From contig JAKTTT010000112.1 in NCBI GenBank assembly GCA_030581615.1, forward strand, positions 1 to 28,113: a DNA stretch of 28,113 bases, in the 5' to 3' direction. Source of the DNA: Alloascoidea africana. Lineage: Eukaryota; Ascomycota; Alloascoideomycetes; Alloascoideales; Alloascoideaceae. Each line of letters starts with the position of its first letter. Position 1 is the first letter of the stretch. The notes below the pieces were generated by a model. It was not told where the DNA came from. It did not search any database and worked only from the letters and a program-made list of their open reading frames with translations. Shown here in pieces: positions 27,792 to 28,113 of this stretch. The position numbers and the translations under genes were made by a program.

Positions 27792-28113
27792 TGTAAGAGA
27801 AATAGCTTCTCTTATTAGATACCCAGTACCTAGACCCGAGTCCAGGCCGATCGGTCCCTTAGTACATATTATATAGTTATATAGTTATCCTCTTAGTCCT
27901 AGAACTATATAAACCCTAGTTAGTTCGCTGTCCTTGGATCATTAAGAATCCACGGAACCTGAATCTTCATCTAGTTTCTCCCTCCCTCTCTCTCTCTCCC
28001 TCCCTCTCTCTCTCTCCCTCCCTCTCTCTCTCTCTCCCTCCCTCTCTCTCCCTCTCACTCATCACTTCCTTGAGCAATAGCAGCCTTAAAGTCCTTCAGC
28101 TTGTTAGCCTCCT
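27792..28113 (+). mobile_element. LTR-like unit 6, running to the window edge
   Basis: Starts TGTAAGAGAAATAGC after a GAAAT spacer. It has ACTATATAAACC near 27905, then CATCTAGTTTCTCCC and a long CT-rich microsatellite, the same TATA-then-CT order as unit 1. The right end is not in the window. Confidence 0.5.
27976..28058. repeat. (CTCTCTCTCTCCCTCC)n compound microsatellite
   Basis: Several tandem blocks of CCCTCC followed by (CT)n, with regular spacing of about 18-22 nt. It lies downstream of the TATA box of unit 6. Confidence 0.9.

Noticed and set aside
1-28113. CUG-Ser clade genetic code
   Set aside because: CTG codons fall at conserved leucine positions in glycogen synthase (for example MEDLIE and VLLKRR).
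1-28113. CRISPR arrays, operons or bacterial origin
   Set aside because: Introns, eukaryotic tRNAs with A and B boxes, LTR elements and peroxisomal and polyadenylation genes show a fungal nuclear genome; the regular repeats are microsatellites and LTR ends.

Overview
The window looks like nuclear DNA of a budding yeast (Saccharomycotina). Genes are compact and introns few and short (about 58-99 nt), most with CTAAC or CTAAT branch sites close to the 3' splice site. Several products are yeast-type: PEX8, a Dsc2/UBAC2-like rhomboid pseudoprotease, a YCR023C-like transporter and the CFT2 form of CPSF100. CTG falls at conserved leucines of glycogen synthase, so the CUG-Ser code is unlikely. The intron style and LTR elements would suit a lineage such as Dipodascaceae or Trichomonascaceae, but this placement is a guess.

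Layout, left to right. 1-2043 (+): glycogen synthase, cut by the left edge, with an in-frame, stop-free 99-nt intron candidate. 2044-4346: gene-free, low complexity, with a thrice-repeated TTAACTATGGG motif. 4347-7985: a head-to-head pair of paralogous membrane glycoproteins of a family I do not recognise. About 8110-10660: a broken Ty3/gypsy fossil, two oppositely oriented pieces meeting in a fold-back with 169-bp arms. 10946-13372 (-): CFT2/CPSF100, with tRNA-Val(AAC) just upstream and LTR-like fragments upstream of that. 14824-15652 (-) and 15701-17875 (+): a Dsc2-like gene and PEX8, three exons each, with start codons only 48 bp apart. 18310-20048 (-): an MFS transporter with one intron near its 5' end. 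21379-23391 (-): acetyl-CoA synthetase with a TATA box and a very GC-rich upstream block. 23.8-26.1 kb: mostly non-coding, with one small membrane-protein ORF, a weak Ty1/copia remnant and a hairpin. 26166-26237 (-): tRNA-Glu(TTC). 26.4 kb to the end: a head-to-tail array of LTR-like units separated by a nearly constant 5-nt spacer (GAGAT), with CT microsatellites.

The host genes are ordinary housekeeping functions (glycogen and acetate metabolism, mRNA 3' processing, peroxisome biogenesis, Golgi/endosome quality control, transport) and do not form one pathway. The least explained parts are the membrane glycoprotein pair, the serial LTR array, and the fact that both LTR clusters lie on the 5' side of a tRNA gene.
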